DNA of 64,000 nucleotides from NCBI RefSeq assembly GCF_030246845.1, contig NZ_CP126889.1, positions 3,653,001 through 3,717,000 of the forward strand, in the 5' to 3' direction. The position numbers and the translations under genes are program-made. The notes beneath the pieces are model-generated. The model had not been told where the DNA came from. It saw nothing but the letters and a program-made list of their open reading frames with translations, and made no database searches. Within the stretch, counting starts at the first letter, position 1, and the number at the start of each line of letters is the position of its first letter. Source of the DNA: Enhydrobacter sp. (lineage in GTDB: Bacteria > Pseudomonadota > Alphaproteobacteria > Reyranellales > Reyranellaceae). This document shows positions 1-9,665 of the stretch, in pieces.

Positions 1-181
1 CCAGCCGGCCCACCGTCGACTTGCCGCAGCCCGACTCGCCCACCAGCGCCAGCGTCTCGCCTTCATCGACCTCGAAGTCGACGCCGTCGACGGCGCGCAC
101 ATGGCCCGACGTGCGGCCGAACGCGCCGCCCGCGACCGGGAAGTGCTTCACGAGGCCGTGGACCTGGAGCAGAGAGCTCAT
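1..181 (-). CDS. Peptide ABC transporter ATP-binding protein, OppF/DppF type (partial)
   Basis: N-terminal 60 residues of an ABC ATPase; the rest lies beyond the left edge. Reading starts [16 protein letters not shown] and reaches the Walker A motif GESGCGKST near residue 50. The 'GLVKHFPV' opening and the 'VRAVDGVDF' segment are typical of the second ATPase (OppF/DppF) of oligo- or dipeptide importers. It lies on the same strand as the OppD-like ATPase at 384-1367, 202 bp upstream, and both should power the same cytoplasmic-membrane importer. Substrate is unknown; the neighbouring gamma-glutamyltranspeptidase hints at peptides such as glutathione. Family assignment is firm; transporter specificity is inference. 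Confidence 0.85.
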   Translation of the reverse strand, partial: MSSLLQVHGLVKHFPVAGGAFGRTSGHVRAVDGVDFEVDEGETLALVGESGCGKSTVGRL

Positions 182-229
182 GGGAGCGCGCAACTAGCAA
201 GGAACAAGTCATGCGCTGCAGCCACCTCG

Positions 230-302
230 GTGTCATCCCGAGCGTAGCGAGGGATCTTCGGCTGGCACTGTGAAAGGTCTCTCGCTGCGCTCGGGATGAC
301 AC
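230..302. repeat. Repeat family A, complete hairpin copy
   Basis: About 73 bp with near-perfect inverted arms: GTGTCATCCCGAGCG on the left and CGCTCGGGATGACAC on the right, with a second inner pair around GAGGGATC / GGTCTCTC. Same element as at 14991, 26904, 38401, 44195, 44355, 53792 and 57815. Here it sits inside the ABC transporter operon, between the two ATPase genes. Confidence 0.85.
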
Positions 303-320
303 GGCTTGCTGCGACTCTTC

Positions 321-377
321 CGGATCTCACGCATCTTGCCTGCTCATGGTCATGAGCGGGCTGGAAGCCCGAGGTCG
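321..377. repeat. Repeat family B, degenerate copy
   Basis: Contains the family B core (CGCATCTTGC ... GCTCATGGTCATGAGCGGGCTGGAAGCCCG) but has lost the clean GGACCGC outer arms seen at 2096, 30777 and 34375. It follows a family A copy directly, making a compound repeat between the two transporter ATPase genes. Confidence 0.55.
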
Positions 378-383
378 CATGAG

Positions 384-1363
<980 letters not shown>

Positions 1364-1367
<4 letters not shown>

Positions 1368-2077
1368 CGACGCTCCGTCGCCGGGCTCCCCTGAACGGCC
1401 GCCATGATCCTGCTGCGGTCGAAGACGCCCGCTGGATCGGCGCGCGTGGGCAGGAAGGCGCGGAACTTCGTCCAATGCTCGCGGCTCACCGCCTCCAGCC
1501 GCTCCAGCTCCTGCAGCGGCTCGGCATGATCGTCGACGCGCAGGTCGAGCTCGGAATATTCCTCCTGGCCGTAGACCACGAGCGCCGCCGACTGCTTGCC
1601 GCGCATGTCGCCGCCCGCCGCCTCGCCCGCCTTCATCGCCGCGATCAGCCGTTGCGGCAGGGGCAGACCGGCCTGCTCGCGCAGGACCCGCACCGTCTCA
1701 CTCACGACCTCGGGGCCGGCCAGCATGTTGCCGGCGACGGAGAAGTCATCGCCGATCCAGTGGCCGCACCAGGGCACGCACTCGGCGCCCGTGCGCGCGG
1801 CGAACTTGCCGTCCGCACCCAGGACATGGAGCTGGCGATGCTCGCGGCCCGCGTCGGGGGCGGTGAGGAGGCGCACGATGTCGGCCGCGCCCACGCCGTC
1901 GCGCACGAGCCGACGGCCGCGCGGGCCGTAGAGCGGGTTGGTGAGGGCCTGGGTGCAGACCGCGCCCTTGCCCGGCTCGACATGCGGCACCCGCGCGCCG
2001 ACGGCGAAGAATTTCGTCGCCACGGCGATGGCGATGCGGCCGGTATCACGCTCGCGCAGGATGATCGACCAGGTCAT
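1364..2077 (-). CDS. DUF1028 family protein
   Basis: 237 residues. The N-terminal segment TWSIILRERDTGRIAIAVAT and the internal GDDFSVAGNMLAGPEV match the DUF1028 family, whose biochemical role is not established. No signal peptide or membrane segment is visible, so it is probably cytoplasmic. It is translationally coupled to the downstream OppD-like ATPase and lies downstream of gamma-glutamyltranspeptidase on the same strand. DUF1028 genes often accompany peptide transporters, so a role in handling an imported amino-acid or peptide derivative is a reasonable inference, not shown here. Confidence 0.85.
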
Positions 2078-2095
2078 TGGGGCTCAGGCTCGCCC

Positions 2096-2151
2096 GGACC
2101 GCGCGCATCTTGCGCGCTCATGATCATGAGCGAGCCGGAGGCTCGCGGTCC
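2096..2151. repeat. Repeat family B, short form
   Basis: GGACCGCGCGCATC ... GGCTCGCGGTCC: outer arms are inverted and an inner palindrome TCATGATCATGA is present. It lacks the CCCTGAGCTTGTCGAAGG insert seen in the longer copies. It separates ggt from the DUF1028 gene. Confidence 0.75.
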
Positions 2152-2163
2152 AGAAGACGCACA

Positions 2164-3969
2164 TCACCGTCCTGCCGCGTAGCCCTGCATGCCGCGCGGG
2201 TTGGCGGCGGCCTTGCGCCACGGATCCTCGCGCGAGGCGGCGGTGAGGCGACCTTCAGACCATTGGTCGTTGATCTCGACCTCGTGGCCGCGACGCTTCA
2301 GCTCGTCGACCGTCGCCTGCGGCACGCGGCCCTCCAGCACCAGCACGCCGGGCCGGGCGGTGCGCGGCCAGAAGGAGGAGGGGAAGTGCTCGCTGTGCCA
2401 GGCCGGCGCGTCGATCGCCTCCTGCAGGTTCATGCCGCAATGGACATGGCGCAGGAAATGCTGCGTCACCCACTGGTCCTGCTGGTCGCCGCCGGGCGAG
2501 CCCCAGACCATGTAGGGCTCACCGTCGCGATGGCAGAGCGTGGGGGTGAGCGTGGTGCGCGGCCGCTTGCCGGGCGCCAGCGAACCCGGCAGGCCTTCCT
2601 CCAGCCAGAACATCTGGCCGCGTGTGCCGAGCGGGAAGCCAAGCTCGGGGATCACCGGCGAGCCCTGCAGCCAGCCGCCCGACGGTGTCGAGGAGATCAT
2701 GTTGCCGTCGCGGTCGACGATATCGAAGTGGACGGTATCGCCGCTGGTCTGGCCCATGCGGCCCACGGTCGGCTCGCCCGCACCGCTTGCCGCCACGGCG
2801 GTGCGCGAGCCCTCCGCGCGACGCAGCTTCACCACGCCGCCGTAACCCTCGACCTTGCCGGGCCGCAGCTCCAGGCTCGCCTTCGCGCGGTCGACGAGCC
2901 TGCGGCGGTCGGCGTTGTAGGCGTCGGAGAGCAGCGTCGGCATCGGCACCTCGACGAACGCGGGATCGCCGTAGAAGGCCTCGCGGTCGGCATAGGCGAG
3001 CTTGAGGCATTCGACCTGCAGATGGATGAAGTCGGCGCTGGTCGGATCCATGCCGTCGAGGTCGAAGCCCTCGAGCAAGGCGAGCTGCTGCAGCACCACG
3101 GGCCCCTGCGTCCAGGGACCGGCCTTGCACACCGTGTAGCGGCCGTAATCGTAGGTGAGCGGCGCCTCGACCGTGGCCTGCCATCGGGCGAGATCGTCGC
3201 CGGTCATCACGCCCCTGTTGCGCCGGCCCGAGACATCCATCACGTCCTGCGTGCGACAGAACCTGTCGATCGCCTCGGCGACGAAGCCCTGGCTCCAGGT
3301 CCGGCGCGCGCGCTCGATCTCCGCCTCGCGCCCGCCGCCGCCGGCCTCGGCCTCCTTCAGGATGCGCGCATAGGCGTTGCCGGCCGCCGTGTTGCAGAAC
3401 AGCGAGGCCGGTTTCGGCACCTCGTCGTGGGGCAGGAACACCGCGGCGGACGTCGGCCAATGCTCGCGGAAATTGTCGGCGACGGTGGCGATGGTGGCCG
3501 AGGCGCGCTCGACCAGCGGATGGCCGTTGAGGAAGTAGCCGATGGCGGGCGAGAGCACGTCGGCGAGCCGCATCGTGCCGTAGTCGCGCAGGAGCAGCAT
3601 GTAGGCGTCGAAGGTGCCGGGGACGCAAGCCGGCAGCATGCCGGTGCCGGGAATGAGGTCGAGGCCGAGGCTCTTGTAGTGGGCGATGGTGGCGCCGGCC
3701 GGCATCGTGCCTTGGCCGCAGATCACCTCGGTCTTGCCGCGCTTGACCGAATTCAGGATCAACGGCACGTCGCCGCCCGGCCCGCAGAGATGCGGCTCGA
3801 CCACCTGCAGGGTGAAGGCCGTCGCGACGGCGGCGTCGAAGGCGTTGCCGCCCTTCTCGAGGATGCCCATGCCGACCGCGGTCGCGATCCAGTGGGTCGA
3901 GGCCACGACGCCGAACGTGCCCACGATCTCGGGCCGCGTGGTGAACGGGTTGGGGTTGATGAGCTTCAC
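2164..3969 (-). CDS. ggt: Gamma-glutamyltranspeptidase family protein
   Basis: 601 residues from a GTG start at 3969. The start was chosen because AGGGAGG lies 8 bases upstream and because the longer frame would run into the ygfZ-like gene. The family cleaves gamma-glutamyl bonds, for example in glutathione, as an Ntn-hydrolase that self-cleaves before a catalytic threonine. The segment GQTSGDTVHFDIVDRDGNM contains the expected processing and nucleophile region, and SSTPSGGW follows it. EPHLCGPGGD near the N-terminus is also typical. No obvious signal peptide is seen, so it may be cytoplasmic, unlike the E. coli periplasmic enzyme. It is followed by DUF1028 and the peptide importer ATPases, suggesting use of gamma-glutamyl peptides. 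Confidence 0.88.
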   Translation of the reverse strand: MKLINPNPFTTRPEIVGTFGVVASTHWIATAVGMGILEKGGNAFDAAVATAFTLQVVEPHLCGPGGDVPLILNSVKRGKTEVICGQGTMPAGATIAHYKSLGLDLIPGTGMLPACVPGTFDAYMLLLRDYGTMRLADVLSPAIGYFLNGHPLVERASATIATVADNFREHWPTSAAVFLPHDEVPKPASLFCNTAAGNAYARILKEAEAGGGGREAEIERARRTWSQGFVAEAIDRFCRTQDVMDVSGRRNRGVMTGDDLARWQATVEAPLTYDYGRYTVCKAGPWTQGPVVLQQLALLEGFDLDGMDPTSADFIHLQVECLKLAYADREAFYGDPAFVEVPMPTLLSDAYNADRRRLVDRAKASLELRPGKVEGYGGVVKLRRAEGSRTAVAASGAGEPTVGRMGQTSGDTVHFDIVDRDGNMISSTPSGGWLQGSPVIPELGFPLGTRGQMFWLEEGLPGSLAPGKRPRTTLTPTLCHRDGEPYMVWGSPGGDQQDQWVTQHFLRHVHCGMNLQEAIDAPAWHSEHFPSSFWPRTARPGVLVLEGRVPQATVDELKRRGHEVEINDQWSEGRLTAASREDPWRKAAANPRGMQGYAAGR

Positions 3970-4055
3970 GGGCGCGGCCTCCCTCGACGTGCAAAAAACA
4001 GGGAGGGACCATAAGCCCGCACGCGGCGCTTCGCCAAGCGGCGCCGGCGGACCGG

Positions 4056-4928
4056 TCAGTCGGCCGGTTCCGGCAGGCGCATCCAGTCGGGGACCTCGGC
4101 CCGGAGCCGGGCCTCGCCCGAGATCAGCTCGCCGCCGGCCCGCACCGCATCGAGCCGCAGCAGCGCCAGCGCGCGATCGCCCGCGCCGGAGCGGACCTCG
4201 CCCACCTCCTGACCGTCGCGCTCGACCGGCGAGCCCGGCGCGGGCAGGGGGCCATCGACCTTCACCGGGAAGAGCCGCTTTCTCACGAGTCCGCGATATT
4301 TGGTGCGGGCGGTCAGCTCCTGTCCCATGTAGCAGCCCTTCTGCCAATCGACGCCGTTCAGCTCGTCGAAACCGCTTTCCAGCAGGAGCGCCTTCTCCGG
4401 CCTGAGATCGCGGCTGCCGTCCGGCACGCCGAGCGACAGGCGGAGCTTCTCGTAATCCTCCGGCGGCGCCTCCTGTGCGCCGCGCGCGGCGAGCAGCGCC
4501 GCCGCCCGGCCCGCAGGCGCCAGCACGCGCACGCCGAGCGCTGGCAGGCGCGGGTCGACGAAGGCGGCCGCCCCGTCCAGCGGAACGAGTGTCCCGACGC
4601 CGGGGCCGAACGCGACCGCGACCTCGATCGCGGCGCTGCGATCCTCGACCGTCACCCTGGAGCGCAGCTTGTAGAGCGTGAGCTTCCTGGCGAGCGCGGG
4701 CGCGCGCTCGCGCTCGGTCTCGATCAGCAGCGTACCATCACCGCCGTCGGCCACGAACATGTCGTTCAGGAACCGTCCCTGCGGCGTCAGCAGCGCCGCC
4801 CAGATCGCCCGTCCCGGCGCGACCTTCGTGGTGTCGTTGGAGATCAGCCCTTGCAGGAACGCGGCGCGATCCTCGCCGCCCACGGCAATGACCCCGCGAT
4901 GAGAAAGGAGGGTGAAGGCAATCGGCAT
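4056..4928 (-). CDS. ygfZ: Folate-binding YgfZ/GcvT-like protein
   Basis: 290 residues. It carries the YgfZ signature as KGCYMGQELTARTKYRG near residues 200-215, which includes the conserved cysteine. The N-terminal half has the tetrahydrofolate-binding GcvT-like fold (FLQGLISNDT). YgfZ proteins assist assembly or repair of certain iron-sulfur enzymes in a folate-dependent way. Length is slightly short of E. coli YgfZ (about 326), as usual in alphaproteobacteria. It is transcribed toward ggt, 86 bp away, but I see no functional tie. Confidence 0.9.
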   Translation of the reverse strand: MPIAFTLLSHRGVIAVGGEDRAAFLQGLISNDTTKVAPGRAIWAALLTPQGRFLNDMFVADGGDGTLLIETERERAPALARKLTLYKLRSRVTVEDRSAAIEVAVAFGPGVGTLVPLDGAAAFVDPRLPALGVRVLAPAGRAAALLAARGAQEAPPEDYEKLRLSLGVPDGSRDLRPEKALLLESGFDELNGVDWQKGCYMGQELTARTKYRGLVRKRLFPVKVDGPLPAPGSPVERDGQEVGEVRSGAGDRALALLRLDAVRAGGELISGEARLRAEVPDWMRLPEPAD

Positions 4929-4985
4929 GGCCGTTCCAAGTTGGGCATCGCAGCCCCGCTTGGCAAGCCGCTCACCGCCTGCCGA

Positions 4986-5381
4986 TCATCGCCTGGTGAA
5001 CGCCGCCGCGGCGAGCGCGAGCCAACCCAGGATGAAGGCGAGGCCGCCGACCGGCGCCACGGCGCCGAGCCAGCGCGGGCCGCCCAGGGCCAGTGCGTAG
5101 AGCGCGCCGGGGAACAGGATGCTGCCGGCGAGGAACAGGATCTGCGCCGCCCGCGCCAGCCCCGCGTTCAGTTGCGCACCGTGGGCGAGCATGGCGACGG
5201 CCAGGATCGCGAGCGCATGCACGATCTCGTAGTGGCTGCCGGTCTGCAGCCATTCGCGCGCCCTGGCGCCGGCTTGCGTGCGCGTGTCAATGCCGTGCGC
5301 GGCGAAGGCGCCGACGATCACCGAGACCGCGCCGCTCAGCGCGGCGGCGACGATCCAGCCGCGATCCTGTGCATGTTTCAT
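4986..5381 (-). CDS. DUF423 family membrane protein
   Basis: 131 residues with four hydrophobic segments. The N-terminal GAVSVIVGAFAAHG is the DUF423 (YgdD-like) hallmark, and the ETGSHYEIVHALAI-like segment (WLQTGSHYEIVHALAI) follows. It is an inner-membrane protein of unknown role. It lies 57 bp upstream of ygfZ on the same strand and may be co-transcribed with it. Identification rests on motif recognition. Confidence 0.88.
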   Translation of the reverse strand: MKHAQDRGWIVAAALSGAVSVIVGAFAAHGIDTRTQAGARAREWLQTGSHYEIVHALAILAVAMLAHGAQLNAGLARAAQILFLAGSILFPGALYALALGGPRWLGAVAPVGGLAFILGWLALAAAAFTRR

Positions 5382-5432
5382 TGGCCGACTGCGTTGTAGG
5401 TCAATCGCCGGGCATGCGCCACTCCACTAGCG

Positions 5433-7985
5433 CTACTCCAGCCGGCAGTAGGGGCGGCGGCCGTCGTGCTCGACCGTGCAGGTCCAGGCGGCGGGCCGGG
5501 GCCAGCGCGCGGCGCAGGCGTCGGTGGCGGCCTGGTCGTCGGTTGCGTCGCCGCCGAGCCGCGCCAGCCGCACGCAGAGGCGGAAAAACTCGGCCTGGTT
5601 GCCGCAGGAATCGGGAATGGCGCCCGAGGCATCCTTGTCGAGGCCGAGCATCTTGCGCATCGCGCTCCAGGCCTCGGCCGAATCGTGCCAGCTCATGGTC
5701 GGGCTCTTCATGCCGTCGAGCCGGCACTGACGAAAGTGAAAGAAGTCGGTGTGGTCGTCGAGGCCCAGCCGCGCCTGCAGCGCATCGATGTCGGGCACGC
5801 CGTGCGCCAGCAGCCGGTCGCGCACCAGCAGGCGGAAGTCGGTGATGCGATCGAACAACGCCGTCGCCGCCGCCACGCCGCGCGCCACGCGGCCGTCGTA
5901 GAGCGCGAGGACCGGATCGACCAGGAGCCGCGCGCTCTTGCTGGGGTCGACCGGACATTCGGGCCAGCCGTTGCCGGGATGCGGCGTGGGAAGGGGCCGC
6001 GCGCTCTCCGCGGTGGGCGGGCAGTCGGGCGTCGCGGGATTCTTCGTGCCGTCGCGGCGCAGCAGCAGCTCGTCGATCGCGGGATCGTTGCTGATCAGGA
6101 TCGCGATCGGCACCACGGGATACTGGCCGTTCTGCACCTCCGAAACGCGCGAGACCAGGTAGCGCAGCACCTCGTCGGCGGTCATGGCGCCGAAATTCTC
6201 GAACAGCCCGCCGTCGGTGACTCGGGCCCGGAGTTTGCCGGTCTCGTCCTCGAGCGCGCCACTCGGCGAGATCACCGGGAAGCGCGCGCTCATGGTGACG
6301 GCGGTGCTGACCGGGATGTCGGAATGCGTGATGTCGAAGGTGTCGTAGCGATTGACGCCGCCCGACAGGTTCTGCGGGTTGGTGGCGCCGTCCGTCCAGA
6401 AGCGGGCGTTCGACGTGATGATGCGCTTGCCCTTCTCGATCGATGTGCCGTTCAGCACCAGCAGCGGCCACGGCGAGGCGCCGCCGAACACCGAGGTGAA
6501 GCCGTCTTCCCAGGTGAAGCGCCGGTCGCCGTGACTGATTCCGCTTTGCGCCCAGGCCTGCTCCCACGCCTTCTCCAGCGCCGCGGCGCGATCGTCGGGC
6601 CGCCAGCCGGGCGGCAGCAGGAAGGGGAGCCCGAGCGCCGAGGGCAGGTCGACATAGAAGGCCATCGTAAGGGCGGGTCCCAGGAAATCGTTCTCGATCA
6701 CCTTGGCGCCGTCGCGCGCGGCGTCGGCGAGGCGGGGCGAGCCTTTGCCGTCGGCGGAGGCGCGGCGGTCCGCCTCGACGATCGAGCGGAAGGTCACCGC
6801 ACCCAGCGAGCCGCCCGAGACGCCGCTCAGCATGAAGAGACGGTCGGCGAAATGGTCCTCGCGGCTTGCGATCTCGCCCAGCACCTGGGTCGTCCAGAAG
6901 GCGGCGCGGCTCGCCCCGCCGGCAGTCGCGACCACGACGATCGGCGGCGCGACAACGTCGGTCGCTCCGATCGGCGGGGTGAAGGCGCGATTGGCCTGCC
7001 ACCAGTCGAAGAACGCCTGCCGCAGCAGCGGCCGCTCGACCGCGACCGCGCAGCGGCGGGCGGCATCGCTCGACTGCGCGAGGCCGCGACAGGTGCGGAC
7101 GTCGTGCAGGTCGCCCAGCACGAGTGGGCCGACCACGAACCAGACCAGCACCGCGCCGAAGACGGGAAAGCACAGGCGCGCGGACAGGATCACGAGCACG
7201 CTGGTCACCGGCACGATCAGGGCGAGGCCGAACAGCACCGCCGGCACGGCGCCGCGGAAGAAGGCGCTGAGGCCGACAGGATCCAATGCGACCAGCGTGT
7301 AGAAGACGGGCGAGGCGATCAGCGATGCGACGAGGACGGCGAGCGTCAGCGGATTGCACAAGCCGACGATGCGCGGGATGGGCGCGACGCTCGGGGCCAG
7401 CCAGTTGGCGATGTCCGGTGAGGAGATCAGGTTCGTGCGCTGGACCAGCGCCCGCAGCGCCGGCCGCCGCACCCAGACCAGGAGATAGAAGGCGACGGCA
7501 TAGGTGGCGTAGTGCCAGGCGTCGCGGCGGAAGGCGTCGGCATGGAGGTCGTCGAGGGCGGCCGCATAGACCGTGTGCGCCTTCCAGAAGGCGTAGGCGA
7601 CCGAGAAGATGCCCAGGAAGCCGATCAGGCGCGGCACGTGATCGGCCCAGAAGCCCTGCCAGCTCCGTCGCCAGGGCGGCGCGTCCGGGCCGGGCAGGGG
7701 GCAGACGAACGCATAGTCGAGCGTCGTGCGCGCCCAGTACCAGCCGAAGACGGTCCAGAACAGGACGGCGACGAAGATGCCGGAGCTGCCGTAGAGCGAG
7801 GGCGCGCCGCTTGCGATCACGATGTCGCGCGCCTGGTCGGTGAAGGCGATCAGCCCGAAGCCCGCCGCCACCGAGAGGATCGGGGCGCGGCACGCCCAGG
7901 CGACGCGCACCACCGCCATCACCGCCCACCAGCCGGACGCGAGCGTCGTCACGATCCAGTCCACCACGACACGCCAGCGCGCCAT
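5433..7985 (-). CDS. Membrane-anchored patatin-like phospholipase-domain protein
   Basis: 850 residues. The first about 300 hold roughly seven or eight hydrophobic segments. A soluble part follows with the patatin hallmarks: a glycine-rich oxyanion-hole-like segment TAGGASRA at 354-361, the nucleophile elbow SGVSGGSLG with Ser390, and the catalytic-aspartate motif DGGLFENFG with Asp591. Ser390 and Asp591 would form the catalytic dyad of a lipid acyl hydrolase. The catalytic part most likely faces the cytoplasm, but topology is not proven. The C-terminal about 200 residues have no motif I recognise. It stands alone between repeats. Substrate is unknown. Confidence 0.8.
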   Translation of the reverse strand: MARWRVVVDWIVTTLASGWWAVMAVVRVAWACRAPILSVAAGFGLIAFTDQARDIVIASGAPSLYGSSGIFVAVLFWTVFGWYWARTTLDYAFVCPLPGPDAPPWRRSWQGFWADHVPRLIGFLGIFSVAYAFWKAHTVYAAALDDLHADAFRRDAWHYATYAVAFYLLVWVRRPALRALVQRTNLISSPDIANWLAPSVAPIPRIVGLCNPLTLAVLVASLIASPVFYTLVALDPVGLSAFFRGAVPAVLFGLALIVPVTSVLVILSARLCFPVFGAVLVWFVVGPLVLGDLHDVRTCRGLAQSSDAARRCAVAVERPLLRQAFFDWWQANRAFTPPIGATDVVAPPIVVVATAGGASRAAFWTTQVLGEIASREDHFADRLFMLSGVSGGSLGAVTFRSIVEADRRASADGKGSPRLADAARDGAKVIENDFLGPALTMAFYVDLPSALGLPFLLPPGWRPDDRAAALEKAWEQAWAQSGISHGDRRFTWEDGFTSVFGGASPWPLLVLNGTSIEKGKRIITSNARFWTDGATNPQNLSGGVNRYDTFDITHSDIPVSTAVTMSARFPVISPSGALEDETGKLRARVTDGGLFENFGAMTADEVLRYLVSRVSEVQNGQYPVVPIAILISNDPAIDELLLRRDGTKNPATPDCPPTAESARPLPTPHPGNGWPECPVDPSKSARLLVDPVLALYDGRVARGVAAATALFDRITDFRLLVRDRLLAHGVPDIDALQARLGLDDHTDFFHFRQCRLDGMKSPTMSWHDSAEAWSAMRKMLGLDKDASGAIPDSCGNQAEFFRLCVRLARLGGDATDDQAATDACAARWPRPAAWTCTVEHDGRRPYCRLE

Positions 7986-8030
7986 CGGTCTGCCTCCCGT
8001 ACGACCGATGGTAGAGGCGATCGAGGCAGT

Positions 8031-8050
8031 GCGCCACTCCGGTGGCGCTC
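8031..8050. repeat. Repeat family C, short palindrome
   Basis: GCGCCACTCCGGTGGCGCTC: inverted arms GCGCCAC and GTGGCGC around a short loop. The same small palindrome occurs at 22163, 22208, 49127, 49167 and 57948. The rest of the 7986-8146 gap contains the inverted words GGCCGGCCGGCCA and TCGGCCGGCCA but no gene that I can see. Confidence 0.7.
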
Positions 8051-8146
8051 AGATGGGCCCTCTGCTCCGTCGACAAACATCGGCTCTGGCCGGCCGGCCA
8101 TTCCCGGCGAAAGAGATTGACTCGGCCGGCCAAAGCCACGGCGTTG

Positions 8147-9226
8147 TCAGGCGACCCGACGGAGCGGGCTGGCATTCCCTCGCTGGACCGGGATGCCACG
8201 CTCACCGGGCTGCCGGTTGGGCGCATAGCCCAGCCTGGCCAGCGTTTCGTCGGCAGTCTTGTACTGGGTGCCGATCTGATAGATGCGGCGCGCATCCTCG
8301 CCGGTCGCAATCTCACGATAAAGCTCGCGCGAGATGCGCTCGACCTGCTCGACCTGGCGCACCGAGCTGATGCGCTCGCCCTTGCGTCCCCACAGGTTGT
8401 CTTCGATGCCGACGCGGACATGCAGTCCCATGGCGATCGCCATGGTGTTGACCGGCAGCACGTGACGCATGAGCGTCTCGAGGGTGAGGACCGCTCCGTC
8501 GGGCACGCGGCGGATGAACTCCATCATGTTGTAGGGACTGGGACCGTCGAGGCCGCCGCCGATGGCGACCCAGTTCAGCACCAGGGGTCCTTTGTAGATG
8601 CCGCGCCGGATCAGACGCTCGACGGTCTCCAGTTGCCCGACGTCGCCCAGCATGAAGTGCGGCTGGATGCCGGCCGCCTGCAGCCGCTTCAGGTGCTCGG
8701 CGACGAAGGCGGGGCCGGATGGAATCCACATCTCGCGATAGGCTTCGCGGTAGGCTGGCAGCGCAATGGACGTTCCGGCGACGTCGTCGTCGGTCATCAG
8801 CTCGCAGATATTCATTTGATTGGTGTTGATGGCGATCGTCACCTGGTCGGGCTTCGGCTGGAGGTCGGCCAGCATGTGACGCGTGTCGTCGTTCAGCCAC
8901 TTTGCGTCCGACCCTTCGCCTTCCGGTGCAAAGGAGATCGAACCGCCGACCTGCAGCAGCATGTTCGGCACGGCCGTGCGCAACCGGTCCAACATCTCGT
9001 TGAACATCGAAAGGCGCTTGGAACCCTTGCCGTCGGCCTCGCGCACATGGACGTGCAACACAGCCGCGCCGGCGTTGTAGCAATCGACGGCCTTCTGAAC
9101 CTGCTCCTCCATGGTGAGAGGGATATCGTCGGAGTCGCCGGGCAGCCATTCCGGCCCGTAGGGCGCGACCTGGATGACGAGCTTCTCCTGGTTCTCGGGC
9201 AGCAGCGAATCGTCGAGGAAATGCAT
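8147..9226 (-). CDS. 3-keto-5-aminohexanoate cleavage-type enzyme (BKACE, DUF849)
   Basis: 359 residues from ATG 9226, which has AGGAG six bases upstream; the longer frame would overlap the next gene. BKACE enzymes condense a beta-keto acid with acetyl-CoA and split it into acetoacetate and a CoA ester. The zinc-site motif HVHVRE near residue 50, the N-terminal VIQVAPYGPEW and the C-terminal HVRVGIEDNLW are all present. The family spans many substrates and the specificity cannot be read from sequence. It is the last gene of an operon with a CMD-like protein and an MFS carrier, consistent with uptake and breakdown of a small carboxylate. Confidence 0.88.
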   Translation of the reverse strand: MHFLDDSLLPENQEKLVIQVAPYGPEWLPGDSDDIPLTMEEQVQKAVDCYNAGAAVLHVHVREADGKGSKRLSMFNEMLDRLRTAVPNMLLQVGGSISFAPEGEGSDAKWLNDDTRHMLADLQPKPDQVTIAINTNQMNICELMTDDDVAGTSIALPAYREAYREMWIPSGPAFVAEHLKRLQAAGIQPHFMLGDVGQLETVERLIRRGIYKGPLVLNWVAIGGGLDGPSPYNMMEFIRRVPDGAVLTLETLMRHVLPVNTMAIAMGLHVRVGIEDNLWGRKGERISSVRQVEQVERISRELYREIATGEDARRIYQIGTQYKTADETLARLGYAPNRQPGERGIPVQRGNASPLRRVA

Positions 9227-9252
9227 GATGGTCTCCTGGGATTGAGGTGGAA

Positions 9253-9654
9253 CTAACGCTTGGTGGAACGCTTCTGCGCCTCTCTTGCGGCCAGCTCCTC
9301 GACGAGGATCGGCACACCCAGGGCGCAGGAATGGATGCCGAGGACGCTGACGCATTGCAGAACGGCCAGGATCTCCTCCCTGGTGGCGCCGAGCTCGAGC
9401 GCCTTGCGGATATGGCGGCGCACGCCGGGCGCATAGAGATGCGTGCACGAGGCATCGACTGCGATAGCGAGGAACTCGTAGATCTTGGGGTCGATCAGGC
9501 CTGCGGCGATAGGGGTCATGGCCATGTCGAGGAACTTCTCGAGCCAGACCGGATCGAGCTCGGCCATCTCGTTCCACGCCGAATTGAAATTTCCGGTGGC
9601 GCGAAGGCGGTCGCTGACGGGCGTGGCGCTGGCGGGATTGACGGTATCGGGCAT
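9253..9654 (-). CDS. Carboxymuconolactone decarboxylase (CMD/AhpD-like) family protein
   Basis: 133 residues. The helical segment AIAVDASCTHLYAPGVRRHIRKAL followed by GATREEILAVLQ is characteristic of the CMD fold. Only one cysteine is visible in the helix usually carrying CxxC in AhpD (here SCTH), so it is more likely a decarboxylase-like or structural member than a peroxidase. The ATG at 9654 follows AGGAGG in the MFS 3' end, 11 bp after the MFS stop. It sits between the MFS carrier and BKACE genes and probably acts in the same catabolic pathway. Confidence 0.82.
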   Translation of the reverse strand: MPDTVNPASATPVSDRLRATGNFNSAWNEMAELDPVWLEKFLDMAMTPIAAGLIDPKIYEFLAIAVDASCTHLYAPGVRRHIRKALELGATREEILAVLQCVSVLGIHSCALGVPILVEELAAREAQKRSTKR

Positions 9655-9665
9655 GACGTCCTCCT

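Noticed and set aside
2077..4014. 645-codon open frame on the plus strand opposite ggt
   Set aside because: Antisense shadow of a well-recognised gene in high-GC DNA; the translation is Arg/Ala/Gly/His-rich with no known domain.
5401..8421. 1006-codon minus-strand frame overlapping the patatin-like gene
   Set aside because: Out-of-frame shadow; low-complexity Arg/Pro/Ala sequence, while the overlapping frame has clear catalytic motifs.
9253..9654. CMD/AhpD-like gene as a second selenoprotein or peroxidase
   Set aside because: No in-frame TGA and no CxxC pair; the helix has a single cysteine (SCTH).
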